From assembly GCA_019915015.1 (NCBI GenBank), contig JAHBBC010000002.1:372001-436000 (forward strand): a DNA stretch of 64,000 bases, written 5' to 3'. Each line of letters starts with the position of its first letter. Within the stretch, counting starts at the first letter, position 1. The notes beneath the pieces are model-generated. The model made no database searches and had not been told where the DNA came from. It saw only the letters and a list, made by a program, of their open reading frames with translations. This document shows, piece by piece, positions 11,514 through 21,129 of the stretch. The DNA is from Auriscalpium vulgare (taxonomy: Eukaryota > Basidiomycota > Agaricomycetes > Russulales > Auriscalpiaceae). The translations under genes were made by a program, and so were the position numbers.

Positions 11514-11526
11514 ACTTCCTGGGCCA
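11514..11526. repeat. Target site duplication, left copy (SINE-like insertion)
   Basis: ACTTCCTGGGCCA here is repeated at 12280-12292 straight after the poly(A) tail. The leading A is ambiguous because it merges with the tail. Confidence 0.85.
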
Positions 11527-12280
11527 GGGGCGCGGTGGTGTAGTGGGCATCACCGCAGCCTGGGGGGAGTTGCTCGGGGTAATTCCCGCACAGCGAGGGC
11601 CCTCTGTCGGTTCGATCCCCTGCCCCCACACCCACGGAGACACAATTTAGACACTCCGTGGGACTTCTCCCACTGGGAATCCGGGTCGCCTGCAGGGCGT
11701 TATTCGAAACCGGAAATCCTTAACCACACTTATCATATTCATTTCCTTGTTAATAACCTGGTTACCTGCTTTCGGTGCACACTCTCCCAGCGTTTCGTAC
11801 TAATTTCCTTACCTGGTGTAGCCAGGCCTGCACCAATCACAGTGCGGAACTGGACGCAGTTCCCACACCCGGTTGGGTCCCGGGGTGACACAGCCAGGGG
11901 AGCGTAACCAGGAGAAGTGGGAGGTTAGGGTCTCGCACTGCGTTGAGGCGCTGCCCGATGTCAGCCCGGGCCAGGGTTAGCGGGGGGACTGACTTTGGGA
12001 AGACGGTGGTGCGGGAACAGATGGCGGAGTTTATGGAAGCCGGCAGGTCCGGGGGATGTCTCGGTAACAAGCGGATGTGCTTCGTAGGTACCCTTACATT
12101 ACTTACCTATCAGACACAAACCCTCGCCTAAGGTCCTAGGCGAACCACTCAAGTTGTCAGACAGATCAGAATTACGATACATACAGTACAATAAGAACTT
12201 GATTAGCCACAGTCCTGACATAGGGTTAGCCCCAACTGGACTATAAATTGGAACAAAAAAAAAAAAAAAAAAAAAAAAAA
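11527..12280 (+). mobile_element. tRNA-derived SINE-like insertion with poly(A) tail
   Basis: This 754-bp insert interrupts the reverse transcriptase of element A. Its 5' end resembles a tRNA, with A box TGGTGTAGTGG (11536-11546) and B box GGTTCGATCCC (11609-11619). The predicted T and acceptor stems are degenerate, so it is a tRNA-derived head and not a tRNA gene. The body has no convincing ORF. It ends in 26 A residues (12255-12280). A 12-13-bp duplication of the host sequence flanks it, the signature of LINE-machinery retrotransposition. It is long for a SINE, so the tail half could derive from a LINE 3' end. Confidence 0.8.
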
Positions 12281-12292
12281 CTTCCTGGGCCA
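12280..12292. repeat. Target site duplication, right copy (SINE-like insertion)
   Basis: Matches 11514-11526. Joining the two copies restores the reverse transcriptase reading frame across the insertion point. Confidence 0.85.
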
Positions 12293-12455
12293 CAAGATCT
12301 CCCGGCAGGGATCAAAGCGGACCCAACAAAGGTTGATCGTGTCCTGGACTGGCCAGTTCCGCGCAACGCTACCGAGGTCCGCGCCTTTCTGGGGTTGGTG
12401 CGCTATATTGCAAATTTCCTCCCCCAGTTGGCCGAGCAGACCCGTGTACTAACGC

Positions 12456-13901
12456 TGATGGGCGTCCAACTGGTAGTGAGGTGGATATATATTGATGTCC
12501 AATCCTCAGAGCGCAGTAATGAACGTATCGAGTTGAGGGAGTGCAGTCAGGGTCCCGAGACTACGCACGGCAAATCCTGCTCGGAGTACGAGTGGGACAC
12601 AGTGACTAGGACTTGGATCGGTGTGCGCGAGAGGCTGGGGGAGAGGACGATAGTGCGAGAGCTAGACACGGCACGGATCACCGAAATGATACAGTGCTGG
12701 AGACGCGACGAGCGAGCTCCCAAGAATGTGTCGCGGAAGCTAGGAATGTCGGAGGGGACGCGAGGACTATTTCGAGAGTCGAAGGGGATTTACGCAGCGG
12801 TGGCAATGGTCGAGGGAATATATCGAGGGAGAGCGGGACGGAGTACGAGGCGGTGACGAAGGAACAGAGGGGCGTATATAGGCCTGATCTCTGTGTTGAA
12901 GGTGCGGGGTGTCGAGGGGGAGAGTAGCGAGGCGTAGGGAGATTTCGAAGGGCAAGAGGAGATTTGTCGAGGGTCGCGGTATTGGTATTCGTATTGATAT
13001 TGTGGTGTGGTATTGGTGTCGAAGTTTCGTGCGTCTAAGAGCTAGAGCGACGGGTTGTGGTGAAGTCAGACCACTTCAGGCGCTCTTTCGAGATCCTGAG
13101 TACGAGGGGGAATAGTAACTTGTTATTTCGTCTCCCTAGCGACTCAGAACTATTTGTACGACAAGCGAGTCGGAAATCCGTATCGTACGGACGTGACATA
13201 GTGAAGACAAATACGATCCAAAACGCGGGAGACGTGGGTCAGATATCACGAGGTGTACAACGTGGACGCGGGGGAGTGAGTATACGAGGGATGTGGCAAG
13301 AGAGGATCGTTGAATTACGGACGGTTTAGGTTTAGTTCCGACTTACGATCGCCGCTAGGGGGCGAAGTGCGTTTGACGCGCTAGCGCTTATATCGTAAGG
13401 CACTGGTGGGGTATCGTAAAGTCGAGCGGGGTATCCGATGTATTCCGAGTGTAAATTGAAAGGAGGGACGTACGACGGGCGGTCTTGGCTCGTTGTGTAA
13501 CGCTCCTGCCTATCTTGGACGGCCGTGGATTAACTTAGACGGGACTATATCGTGGATCGAGATGTGGGGAATATCGAGGAATCGGGGGACGCAGAAGGGA
13601 AGTATGATTGACAGCGGCGCATCACGGCGGGGAAGGATTGTGGCGTGTGGCTCCGAGTCAGATAGCCGCTGGGTGACTGTTGTGCGGGGCCGTAGGATTG
13701 TGGCGTGTGGCTCGGGGCGCTTGGTGGGGCGTGTAGGCTATTTCGAGTGCGTTTGGGGCGCTTTCAATAGACGCTGCGGGGTGGTAGTGAAACCTGATGG
13801 TGCGGACCGAGGCCGGCAGGCCAAGGTCACGTGATTTCGGAAGATGCCGAAAATGCCAAAATTCGGGTGTTTCTCTGCTAGACGGCTGGGCAGGCGTATC
13901 A
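12456..13901 (-). repeat. Element B 3' LTR (left copy)
   Basis: 1,446 bp, the same length as the other LTR with no indels between them. On the minus strand this is the downstream LTR, directly preceded by the polypurine tract at 13902-13911. Short plus-strand ORFs inside it are repeated in the other LTR and are not taken as genes. Confidence 0.95.
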
Positions 13902-13937
13902 CCCCCTCCTTATTGAAATACTGACCGTCCTCGGTCA
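13902..13937 (-). promoter_or_regulatory. Polypurine tract plus adjacent hairpin (element B)
   Basis: On the minus strand AAGGAGGGGG abuts the TG start of the 3' LTR, as expected for the plus-strand DNA primer of a gypsy element. Just upstream is the inverted repeat TGACCGAGGACGGTCA (13922-13937). A close copy of the whole block occurs in pol at 18724-18761. Confidence 0.85.
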
Positions 13938-14630
13938 GCATGTAGAGGGAGTGACGCCTCGAAAGGAATACGCGGGCGGGAGGGAATACGAAAGTCGTCG
14001 GCGCCAGGTTGTACATGATGGCATACTGGACCGCCTCCGACCATGCCGAGCTTCGGCAACGAAGGAAGATGTGCGTGGCGTATTACGAAAAGGGATTGGC
14101 GCGTGTTGGCCTCGTGTTCTGGGTGTCGATGCGAGATGTGCGATGTGGTCGCGTGTCAGGTCCATAAGATACTTGCGTCGAGGGCTTCTTTTCTTTTTCG
14201 AAGGATGTGTTGCGGCGGAGGAATTGTTGAAGCGTTGGATATTTTTGTCGCAAGTCTCAAAGACTTTTCCGAAAGTGTGGGAGCCAATAGCGGGGTTTGC
14301 CGGAGGCGAAGGAAGTTGTGTCGGAATGTGGTAAGCCTAGGTCGGCAAATGTCGTGGGAGTGCAAGTGTTGCACGGGGGACTCGAAATGCTTGAAACGAA
14401 ATGATGACGTCATGATTGAGTTTGACATGAGGCGGTGGTCTGGGGCCGTTGGAAATAGGATCGAAAAGGCGACGATGGTTTCCTGAAGTCGAAGAGGGCG
14501 GGGAAGCTGCGTGGAAAGCGGGGATGTTGCGTGGGATTTCGAGTTGAAACGAATTGCGACGAAGTCGTGGCCTGTGGTGTGTGCGCGGGAGTAGTCGAAA
14601 TAGAAAGGGACGTGCGGCCGAGCGGAAAGG

Positions 14631-14637
14631 CATAAAA
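14631..14637 (+). promoter_or_regulatory. TATA-like box of the antisense gene
   Basis: CATAAAA lies 69 bases before the ATG of the antisense gene at 14706, within element B. It suggests the gene has its own promoter independent of the LTR. Confidence 0.45.
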
Positions 14638-14705
14638 GGAGGCGGAATGCGATATTCTGGTCCGCATTCCCTCTTGTTGTCCTTGTTCCCTGGCGCTCAC
14701 TGCAC

Positions 14706-16918
14706 ATGTCCAACCTTCCTGTTCCTATTGCACCCTGCTTGGCCGTCATCCGCAAGCGTCTCAACGAGTTCGATCCTGCGGCCAACTCAGCCGACAAGTT
14801 GAACTGGTGCCTGCGTGTCGCCCAAGCGTTGGTAAGTGCTTCTTTTGATCGTTCGTCTTCTTTGATGATTGATGCTTCTTGATCGACAGGCCCAGACGCA
14901 TAAGTTCCCGGACGGCGCTACACGAACTCAAGAGTTCGTCCAGGAGTTCAAGGAGATCGCCTGGCAACACGGAGAAGAGACTTGGAAGGCCAAGTCCTTC
15001 GGATATATTACTGTCGTGCCCGAAATGGACCAGGTATGTCTTCGTTGTCGTGCTGCTTGACTGGCGTTCCTAACGCTGTTGTAGGACAATTTCGATGCCT
15101 CGGTAGACGCGTTCTTTGCTGCTGCGGGGGATCCTGTCGACGCGGCTGCGTCTCCGGTGGCGGGACCTAGCGTGGTCGCGCCTATGGAGGACGCTTTCTT
15201 GCTGCCGCCGGTCGAGACTCTGCCGGAGATCGTGTCGGAGGTCGGAGACAAGGGTGAGGACGAGCTCTCGGAGGCCGTCGAGTCGTCGCCGCCGCCTCGT
15301 CCGATTTCAAAGGGCAAGGGTAAGGCTAGGCTCCGTCCTGAGAGTCGTGAATCGTCTCCGCCGCCCCTCGCTATTTCGAAAGGCAAGGGCAAGGCGAAGG
15401 CGGCTGCCAAGCCTCCGACTCTCGTCGAGAAGCTGCAGAAGCTGACCGACGCGGAGTGGCGGTACATCCAAGGCAAGCAGGCGGACGAGCTCCTCGAGGA
15501 TTTGAACAACGGGCTCTCGGCTTGGTTCGATACGAAGGGGACATGGTATCCGGCGGTGAGTCGTTATTTCGATGGGGAGCGGAAGCCTTGAGCGCTGATT
15601 TCGAGCTGGGTATAGGTTTGCGACGCGTGTCGCGTCTCGGACGCGCGGGCGGAACTTTGTTCGCCGTCGCGGACCCTCGACAAGCCGCGTATTTCGGTGG
15701 ATTGTCCGCGGTGCCGGAAGGACAAGCAGCCGTGCAAGTGGCAGGGCCGGAACACAACGAGTAAGTCCTTCTTCTTGATCTGCGTGGGTTGCGATATTGA
15801 ATGCGTCGGTTGGAATAGATAATAAGGGTCGTGGTGCCGATTTCGACAAGAAATCGACCGTCATCGCGGAGTTCCTGCCTGAGATTGAAGCGCGTCGGGC
15901 CGCGGAGGAGGAGGTCATCGCTCCGCCACCTGCTAAAAAGGTGAAGGCGATGATGTCCGTGGTGATTCGTTCGAAGCCTCCTGGGGCGGGCAAAAGGAAA
16001 GGTACGTGGCGTAGTCGTGAGGGAATGTGTATTTCGGTATTGACGTTGATTTCTTCTTAGGTCGCGCTGAGCCGGAGCGCTCGGCAAGTGGGCCGTCGCG
16101 CCAGGCTCCTGTTCCCGAGGTAGTGTTGACCGTGGAACCCGATATTCAAATGGTCGAAATTGTGGAGGACTCGGGGCCGCTCTCGCAGACGCAGGCGACA
16201 ATCCAGGGTGGGCATACGCCGCTCTTCTTGTCCGAGCCGCGCTCAACTCCTCCGGTCTTGGTTCTAGAACACCGCGCCGCCAGTTCGGACGATATCGAAA
16301 TCGTGGCGGACATCGCGGGGCCCTCTACTCTGGGGCGCGAGGTCTCTCCGGCTCTCGCTAGCTTGAAGAGCGAGGACTTGATTCCGCGGGAGCCGGTGGC
16401 AGTCGCGGCCGCGCCTGTGGCCAATGTTGCGCCGCAGGTGCCGAACGTCAACGACCACCTTCTCGTTCCGGCCGGTATGTGCTCTTCTTCCTCCTCCATC
16501 GATGGTATTAATTCTGTACTCCTTCTTGATAGCAGATCAAGCGCGTGCCGTCCGGGCGCACGCCAGGGTGGTGCAGTGGTACGTCGACAACGGTGTTCCG
16601 GCTGGCAGGTTGGTTCCAGGTGTGCATCCGTCGGTCTTCTGCATTCCCGACGCGCAGAACATGATCTTCGAGCAATACGAATCGATCAACGGTGTTCCTG
16701 AGGACGCGGGCCTCCCGGACGCCATCAGGCAAACCGTCCGCGAGAAGCGATCGGAAATCCACGCCGCCATGACTCGGGCGTACGCGAGCACGCTGACGAT
16801 GGAGTTGGCCTGGTTCGCGCAACTGGCCATCTTGAATTACCCGGAGTGGTATTTCCAGGCGGGCGATTGGCGGTCGAGGTTTCCGGAGGGTTTCGATGAA
16901 GACGGGAATCGTATTTGA
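14706..16918 (+). CDS. Antisense cargo gene of element B, six-cysteine cluster protein
   Basis: Seven exons give a clean 621-residue protein: 14706-14831, 14890-15033, 15085-15555, 15616-15760, 15819-16001, 16061-16474 and 16536-16918. All introns are GT-AG, 50-61 bases, and all phases agree. The N-terminal domain (about residues 1-160) looks globular. Next comes a charged linker with two copies of a SSPPP...ISKGKGKA unit. A cysteine cluster follows at about 249-291 with spacing CX2C-X9-C-X14-CX2C-X6-C. This resembles an enlarged fungal Zn(II)2Cys6 binuclear cluster, so DNA binding is possible but not shown. The C-terminal 130 residues form another predicted helical domain. It sits in the 3' part of the retrotransposon opposite to gag-pol. 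I do not recognise a named family. Confidence 0.8.
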
Positions 16919-17274
16919 CGAGGAGAGGGAGGGGGAAGTGATCGTGTGGCAACGTTGAGATTTTGTACAATAGCCATTTCTTGAATGCCTCGAAATACAC
17001 GTAGAGGTTATATAACCGCTTGAGCTAAGTTGCGCGTTATGTGTCATTATTTCGGAACGACGGTTGAGGAATTTGAGGTCTAAACTCCTAAGTCGAAATT
17101 CGAATTCTTTTGTTTAAGTCTCAGTATTCCTTCATTGACTTAGGGCTTTTATCTTGAGTAGTCCTGCGCTTCAGCGATGTACGCGAGCGACTTGCTATCG
17201 TAAGGGGGATATTCAGTATCAGCTGGGGAGGATAGGAAGTGGTACTAGTTCTGGATGGTGTCCGTAATCCGTAA
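16919..17274. other. Spacer between the 3' ends of the antisense gene and pol (element B)
   Basis: This is a convergent 356-bp spacer, AT-richer than its surroundings. It probably holds the 3' untranslated end of the antisense gene. No ORF or clear terminator motif was seen. Confidence 0.5.
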
Positions 17275-20200
17275 TTAATCGTCATCTACTTGGTCGTCGT
17301 CGTCTTGGGTGTCTAAGGCGGTAGGCTCTTCTTCATCGTCATTTCCAGCGGTCTCCGAGGTTTCTAGCTCGCGGAGGCGGTGTGTGTCGATGTTGACTTG
17401 GGATAAGTCGATGGGAATAGGTTCACGGCGTGCGAAATACGGAATGACTCGGAATGCGGCAATGGGTCGGTCTAGCACGGAACCGTCGAGTTCTGCGAGG
17501 ATGTAGGCTCCACCACGGTTGCGGGAAATCACTACAAGTGGTCCGAGGTAGCGGGGACGCATCTTGCGGTTGAGGGATTTCTCTATCGCGGTATGCCGCA
17601 TGAGCACTAGGATTCCGCGTTTGAAGTCGTAATTCTTGATTGTATGTGCGTGTTCTATTTCAAAGCGTTGAGCGTTGGCGAGGTGAGTGGCGTAGACGTT
17701 GGATCGTAGGCGGGAGAGCTGCTCGAATCTTTTCTGGAGTGCGACGGCGCGTCGGACAATTAAGTCCGTCGTGGAGAGAATGGAGGTGGGCGGCGGCTGG
17801 AGATACGTGGCTTCCGAAATATCGAGTGGAATGAGCGGGTGGCATCCGGTGACTGCAAAGTAAGGCGAGCATCCCATACGCTTGCGCGTAGTGATGCGGT
17901 CGGACCAGAATACGGAATAAGCATGGCGTGCCCATTGAGTCTGGTCTCCGTCCGCTGCTTTGACGAGTGCTTGCCGTACGTCGTAATGCGAGCGTTCCAC
18001 GATGCCGTTGGCGCGTGAGTTGTAGCCGCTGATTCGAATGTGACGGATGTGATATTTCTTCTCTAGCTGGACCAGCGCTTTGACGAAAGGTCCACCGTTG
18101 TCCGTGACTATTTCGCATAGTGAGTTCCATCGGCTGAGGATATTCTCATACACAAAATCGGTGATTTGTGCAGAGTTCTCCTTCTTGAGTAGTCGAAATT
18201 CGGGCCAGGCCGTAAGAGAGCAACGGCCTTGGACAATGTAGCGGTAGCCATTTGACGCGGGCATAAACATAGTGTCGACATAGACTTTGGCGAATAATGA
18301 GGCGGGCATTGCGACGGTGGGCGGCATTAAGATCTGTAGCTTTTGGCGATGTTGGCAGACGATGCATGTCCGGACATACCACATTGCGTCGGCTTCATAG
18401 GAGGGCCACCAGAAGTGTTCCCCGATGAGAGAGCGGGTAGCGAATACTCCACGGTGGCCGACTTTGTCATGACAGTCGGTGAGGATAGCAATGCGGCGAT
18501 TGGGATGGGGAATGAGTTTGTGTGCACCGTCTCCAGATCTTCTCCAGAGTCGATTTCCGTCGAGAAAGAAGCGTGTGGCGTAGCGGACGAAGGTGCCAAA
18601 GGCGGTGTCGGAAATATTGCTGGGGCAAGTGGGGTTGTCTAACCACTGCTGCACTTCAAGGAGGCGGCGATCTGCTTTTTGCGCTCCTTCCGTGCGTGGT
18701 ACTTCGCTGTACTCGAGCCCTGGCTCCTCCTCCTTATTGAAATCTTGACCGTCCTCGGTCAAGGCGAAAACTGCGAGGCTTGTGGGGGAGGAAATGGGAG
18801 AGTGCGGGACTGGTTCTGGATCATTCGGGGTGACAGTGGCAACTAGAAATCCGTATAAGTTGTCGAGCCAGTCGTCGAAATCGCCGTCAAGTGGTTCTTC
18901 AGGATCGCCGGGTTGTCGGACACGTCTAGAAAGTCCGTCGGGGCCGTGAAAAATTCCGGGGACGTGGCGCAGCAGGAATTTGAAGGCTAGAATCGCTATA
19001 ATCCAGCGATTGATGCTTGCTGTGGGCACTAGGTCCGGATTCTTCAGCATACCGCTGATGGAAGATGCGTCGACCTCGACGATGAGATTTCGAAGTCCAA
19101 TAAGGTATACTCTGAGCGCACGGAGGGCTCGGAATAAGCCGTAGATTTCTAGCTTGGGTTGGGAGAACCGACGTTCCCTGTCGTTGAGCGAAATTGATCC
19201 GAAACGTGAATAGTGGCGGCGTTTGGCGTTGTCAAGATCCTGTTGGGTGAGGATATATCCAACAGCAATATAGGAAGTGTCGACGGCGAGGATAACTGGA
19301 GCAGGGGATTGGTAGTCGATGGCCTTCAGTGCTCCGGAATGCACTAGAGCGTCTTTGAGGTATTCTTGAGCCTCAAGTTGGTCTGGGCCATACTCGAATT
19401 CGACGCCTTTGCGAGTGAGCTTTGTGAGAGGCCATGCGTGCTTGGCGAAATCCTTGATGAATATGCGGCAGACTCCGACAGTCCCTAGAAATGCGCGGAT
19501 GTCCGACAGATCCTTACACGGACCCCAGTTGGTGATTGCTGAGATGGTGGTAGGATCTGCTTTGCGACCTTCGGGTGTGCAAAGGTGGCGGAGGACGGTG
19601 AATTCGTGCGAGATGAGGATGGACTTGGTGCCGGAGAATGTACCGCCAGAATAACGCATGCGCTGCAGGATACGGTTGACGTTTTGGAAATGTTCCCAGA
19701 CGAAGCGCCGTATGTCGGAATTCTCTGGGATCATTTCGTAGGTGCCGTCGGGATTTCTATAGTCGGAAGCTGGGCCTTTTATAGGCACGTCGTCGATGAA
19801 GGGGATGGTGTAGTCCGGGATTTCGTCTTGAAGAATGAATGTGACGTCGTCGTGAAAGATAGGAACGGAATTCGTCCAACCCATTGGTAGCGTGACGAGT
19901 CGGTGCGCGCCGTATGGGGTTTGGAAGGTGGTGAAGTCGCGGGATCGCTCGTCAATAACGTGCTCGTCATAACCGACGTAAAGGTCCAGAATACCGCCGC
20001 AAGCACGTCCGCCAAATTGTTCAGCGAGGTGTTCTTGAATGGGCGGGACTCCTGAGTGTGCGACCGTGACGGCGTTGAGCGGTTCGAGGGAGTGGACGAT
20101 CCTGAGCTTCCCGTCCTTCTTCGCAACGCAAAACCATTTCGAACGGTACGAGGAGTTGGAGGGTTCATAGACACCGGCGGCAATCTTCTTCCTAATAATT

Positions 20201-21129
20201 CCGCAGACTTCATTGTGGATTCCAGGGGGAATAGGGATATTCCGCTCTACCCACGGGACGTGGGAGACGACTGGAATCTTGATGGGAGGGAAGTATTCTT
20301 CTTTGAAGCTGCCGCGCTCGGTGTCGTCCCAAGCAAACACTTCATTCTGTTTCGAAATGATGTCGTGAAGGAGGTCGCGCTCTGTGGGAGTGAGGAATTC
20401 GAAATTTGGCGAGTTATCCATGGTGTCGTGGCGTTCCTGTGTGTATCGACCCGTCGGTGTGAATGCGGGAGGGTGGGTGGCAAGAGAGGGCATTGATTCT
20501 AGCGGGTCTCCAAGAATATTGCGCTCGATCCTGAATCCGTCAGGGAGCGTTCCGAGAACTGGGCGCACTTTGAGTGCAACTGGCTTGTACTTCTTCTTGC
20601 CTATAAACGTAGCACGAGACTGGGGTTCTGAGTGAGGGGAATTTGTCGTATGTGGTTCCCAGGAATTATGCGGCGAGTCCGTAGCGTGCCCACTGAATTT
20701 TGAAGTGGGCGTGTCAAGATGTTGAGTCGAAATAGGAACCGCGGGTCTTGAGGTTTTCGAAATATTCTGTTGAGGTCCAAGATAAGAGTCGGGAGTCGCT
20801 GGAGGATTACGAGGGGGTGCGGGGCATATGTTCTGCAAGAAAGCGGGGGCGACATATTCGGGAAGATGGGATCGAGCTTCAGAAGCGGTGATGTATGCGT
20901 GTTTGACCGCTGACTCGTCCGAGGAATCTATGGGGGTATATGCGAGGACGCGGACGTCGTCTCCATCGCCTTCGAGTATCATGGCAATGGATTCTCCTTC
21001 CTCTAAGTCTTCAAGCGCGTTGTTGTTTAACTTGCTCGTCGCGAAACCGATGGTGGCCTCGAGGGAACGTCGGGAGCGTGAGCGTAGCGCCTCCATTGGG
21101 GTTGACCATCGTGACTGTCTGGTCCGCAT
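17275..21129 (-). CDS. Element B pol: reverse transcriptase, RNase H, integrase
   Basis: One open frame of 1,284 residues from an ATG at 21129, overlapping the end of gag-protease by 119 bases in another frame. It is therefore probably expressed by frameshifting or reinitiation. Reverse transcriptase spans roughly residues 280-560 with the catalytic motif FIDD instead of YxDD. An RNase H-like domain follows (VDTSYIAVGYIL). Integrase has a zinc HHCC domain (HDKVGHRG...CIVCQ), catalytic-core residues at VDTMFM, VTDNGGPF and GIVERSH, and a GPY/F-like module near YLGPLVV. No chromodomain is visible; the C-terminus is an acidic tail. The frame is intact, so this enzyme could be active. Confidence 0.92.
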   Translation of the reverse strand: MRTRQSRWSTPMEALRSRSRRSLEATIGFATSKLNNNALEDLEEGESIAMILEGDGDDVRVLAYTPIDSSDESAVKHAYITASEARSHLPEYVAPAFLQNICPAPPRNPPATPDSYLGPQQNISKTSRPAVPISTQHLDTPTSKFSGHATDSPHNSWEPHTTNSPHSEPQSRATFIGKKKYKPVALKVRPVLGTLPDGFRIERNILGDPLESMPSLATHPPAFTPTGRYTQERHDTMDNSPNFEFLTPTERDLLHDIISKQNEVFAWDDTERGSFKEEYFPPIKIPVVSHVPWVERNIPIPPGIHNEVCGIIRKKIAAGVYEPSNSSYRSKWFCVAKKDGKLRIVHSLEPLNAVTVAHSGVPPIQEHLAEQFGGRACGGILDLYVGYDEHVIDERSRDFTTFQTPYGAHRLVTLPMGWTNSVPIFHDDVTFILQDEIPDYTIPFIDDVPIKGPASDYRNPDGTYEMIPENSDIRRFVWEHFQNVNRILQRMRYSGGTFSGTKSILISHEFTVLRHLCTPEGRKADPTTISAITNWGPCKDLSDIRAFLGTVGVCRIFIKDFAKHAWPLTKLTRKGVEFEYGPDQLEAQEYLKDALVHSGALKAIDYQSPAPVILAVDTSYIAVGYILTQQDLDNAKRRHYSRFGSISLNDRERRFSQPKLEIYGLFRALRALRVYLIGLRNLIVEVDASSISGMLKNPDLVPTASINRWIIAILAFKFLLRHVPGIFHGPDGLSRRVRQPGDPEEPLDGDFDDWLDNLYGFLVATVTPNDPEPVPHSPISSPTSLAVFALTEDGQDFNKEEEPGLEYSEVPRTEGAQKADRRLLEVQQWLDNPTCPSNISDTAFGTFVRYATRFFLDGNRLWRRSGDGAHKLIPHPNRRIAILTDCHDKVGHRGVFATRSLIGEHFWWPSYEADAMWYVRTCIVCQHRQKLQILMPPTVAMPASLFAKVYVDTMFMPASNGYRYIVQGRCSLTAWPEFRLLKKENSAQITDFVYENILSRWNSLCEIVTDNGGPFVKALVQLEKKYHIRHIRISGYNSRANGIVERSHYDVRQALVKAADGDQTQWARHAYSVFWSDRITTRKRMGCSPYFAVTGCHPLIPLDISEATYLQPPPTSILSTTDLIVRRAVALQKRFEQLSRLRSNVYATHLANAQRFEIEHAHTIKNYDFKRGILVLMRHTAIEKSLNRKMRPRYLGPLVVISRNRGGAYILAELDGSVLDRPIAAFRVIPYFARREPIPIDLSQVNIDTHRLRELETSETAGNDDEEEPTALDTQDDDDQVDDD
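18724..18761 (-). repeat. Internal copy of the polypurine tract and hairpin within pol
   Basis: On the minus strand a purine run AAGGAGGAGGAG is preceded by TTTCAAT-like sequence and the inverted repeat TGACCGAGGACGGTCA (18746-18761). The order and spacing match the true polypurine tract at 13902-13937. It lies between RNase H and integrase and encodes LTEDGQDFNKEEE. Confidence 0.8.

Larger units (their letters stand above)
11130..12455 (+). pseudogene. Element A reverse transcriptase, broken N-terminal part
   Basis: Translation gives classic Ty3/gypsy reverse transcriptase blocks: KLDMTNAFFQTRV, then CHVYLDDIIIWSQ with the YLDD catalytic motif, then after the SINE-like insertion VRAFLGLVRYIANFLP. 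Defects include a frameshift near 11300, where the MPMG block is shortened, a TAG stop straight after IIIWSQ (about 11408) and the SINE-like insertion (11527-12280). The frame reaches ACGC at 12452-12455 and resumes after element B at 25217. Confidence 0.85.

Noticed and set aside
11527..11630. A real tRNA gene at the head of the SINE-like insertion
   Set aside because: Boxes A and B are good, but the acceptor and T stems fail to pair; it sits inside a retroposed unit with a poly(A) tail.
12613..13329. Plus-strand ORFs in the LTRs of element B (also near 23928-24644)
   Set aside because: They are repeated in both LTRs, short, basic and low-complexity, so they are taken as non-coding.
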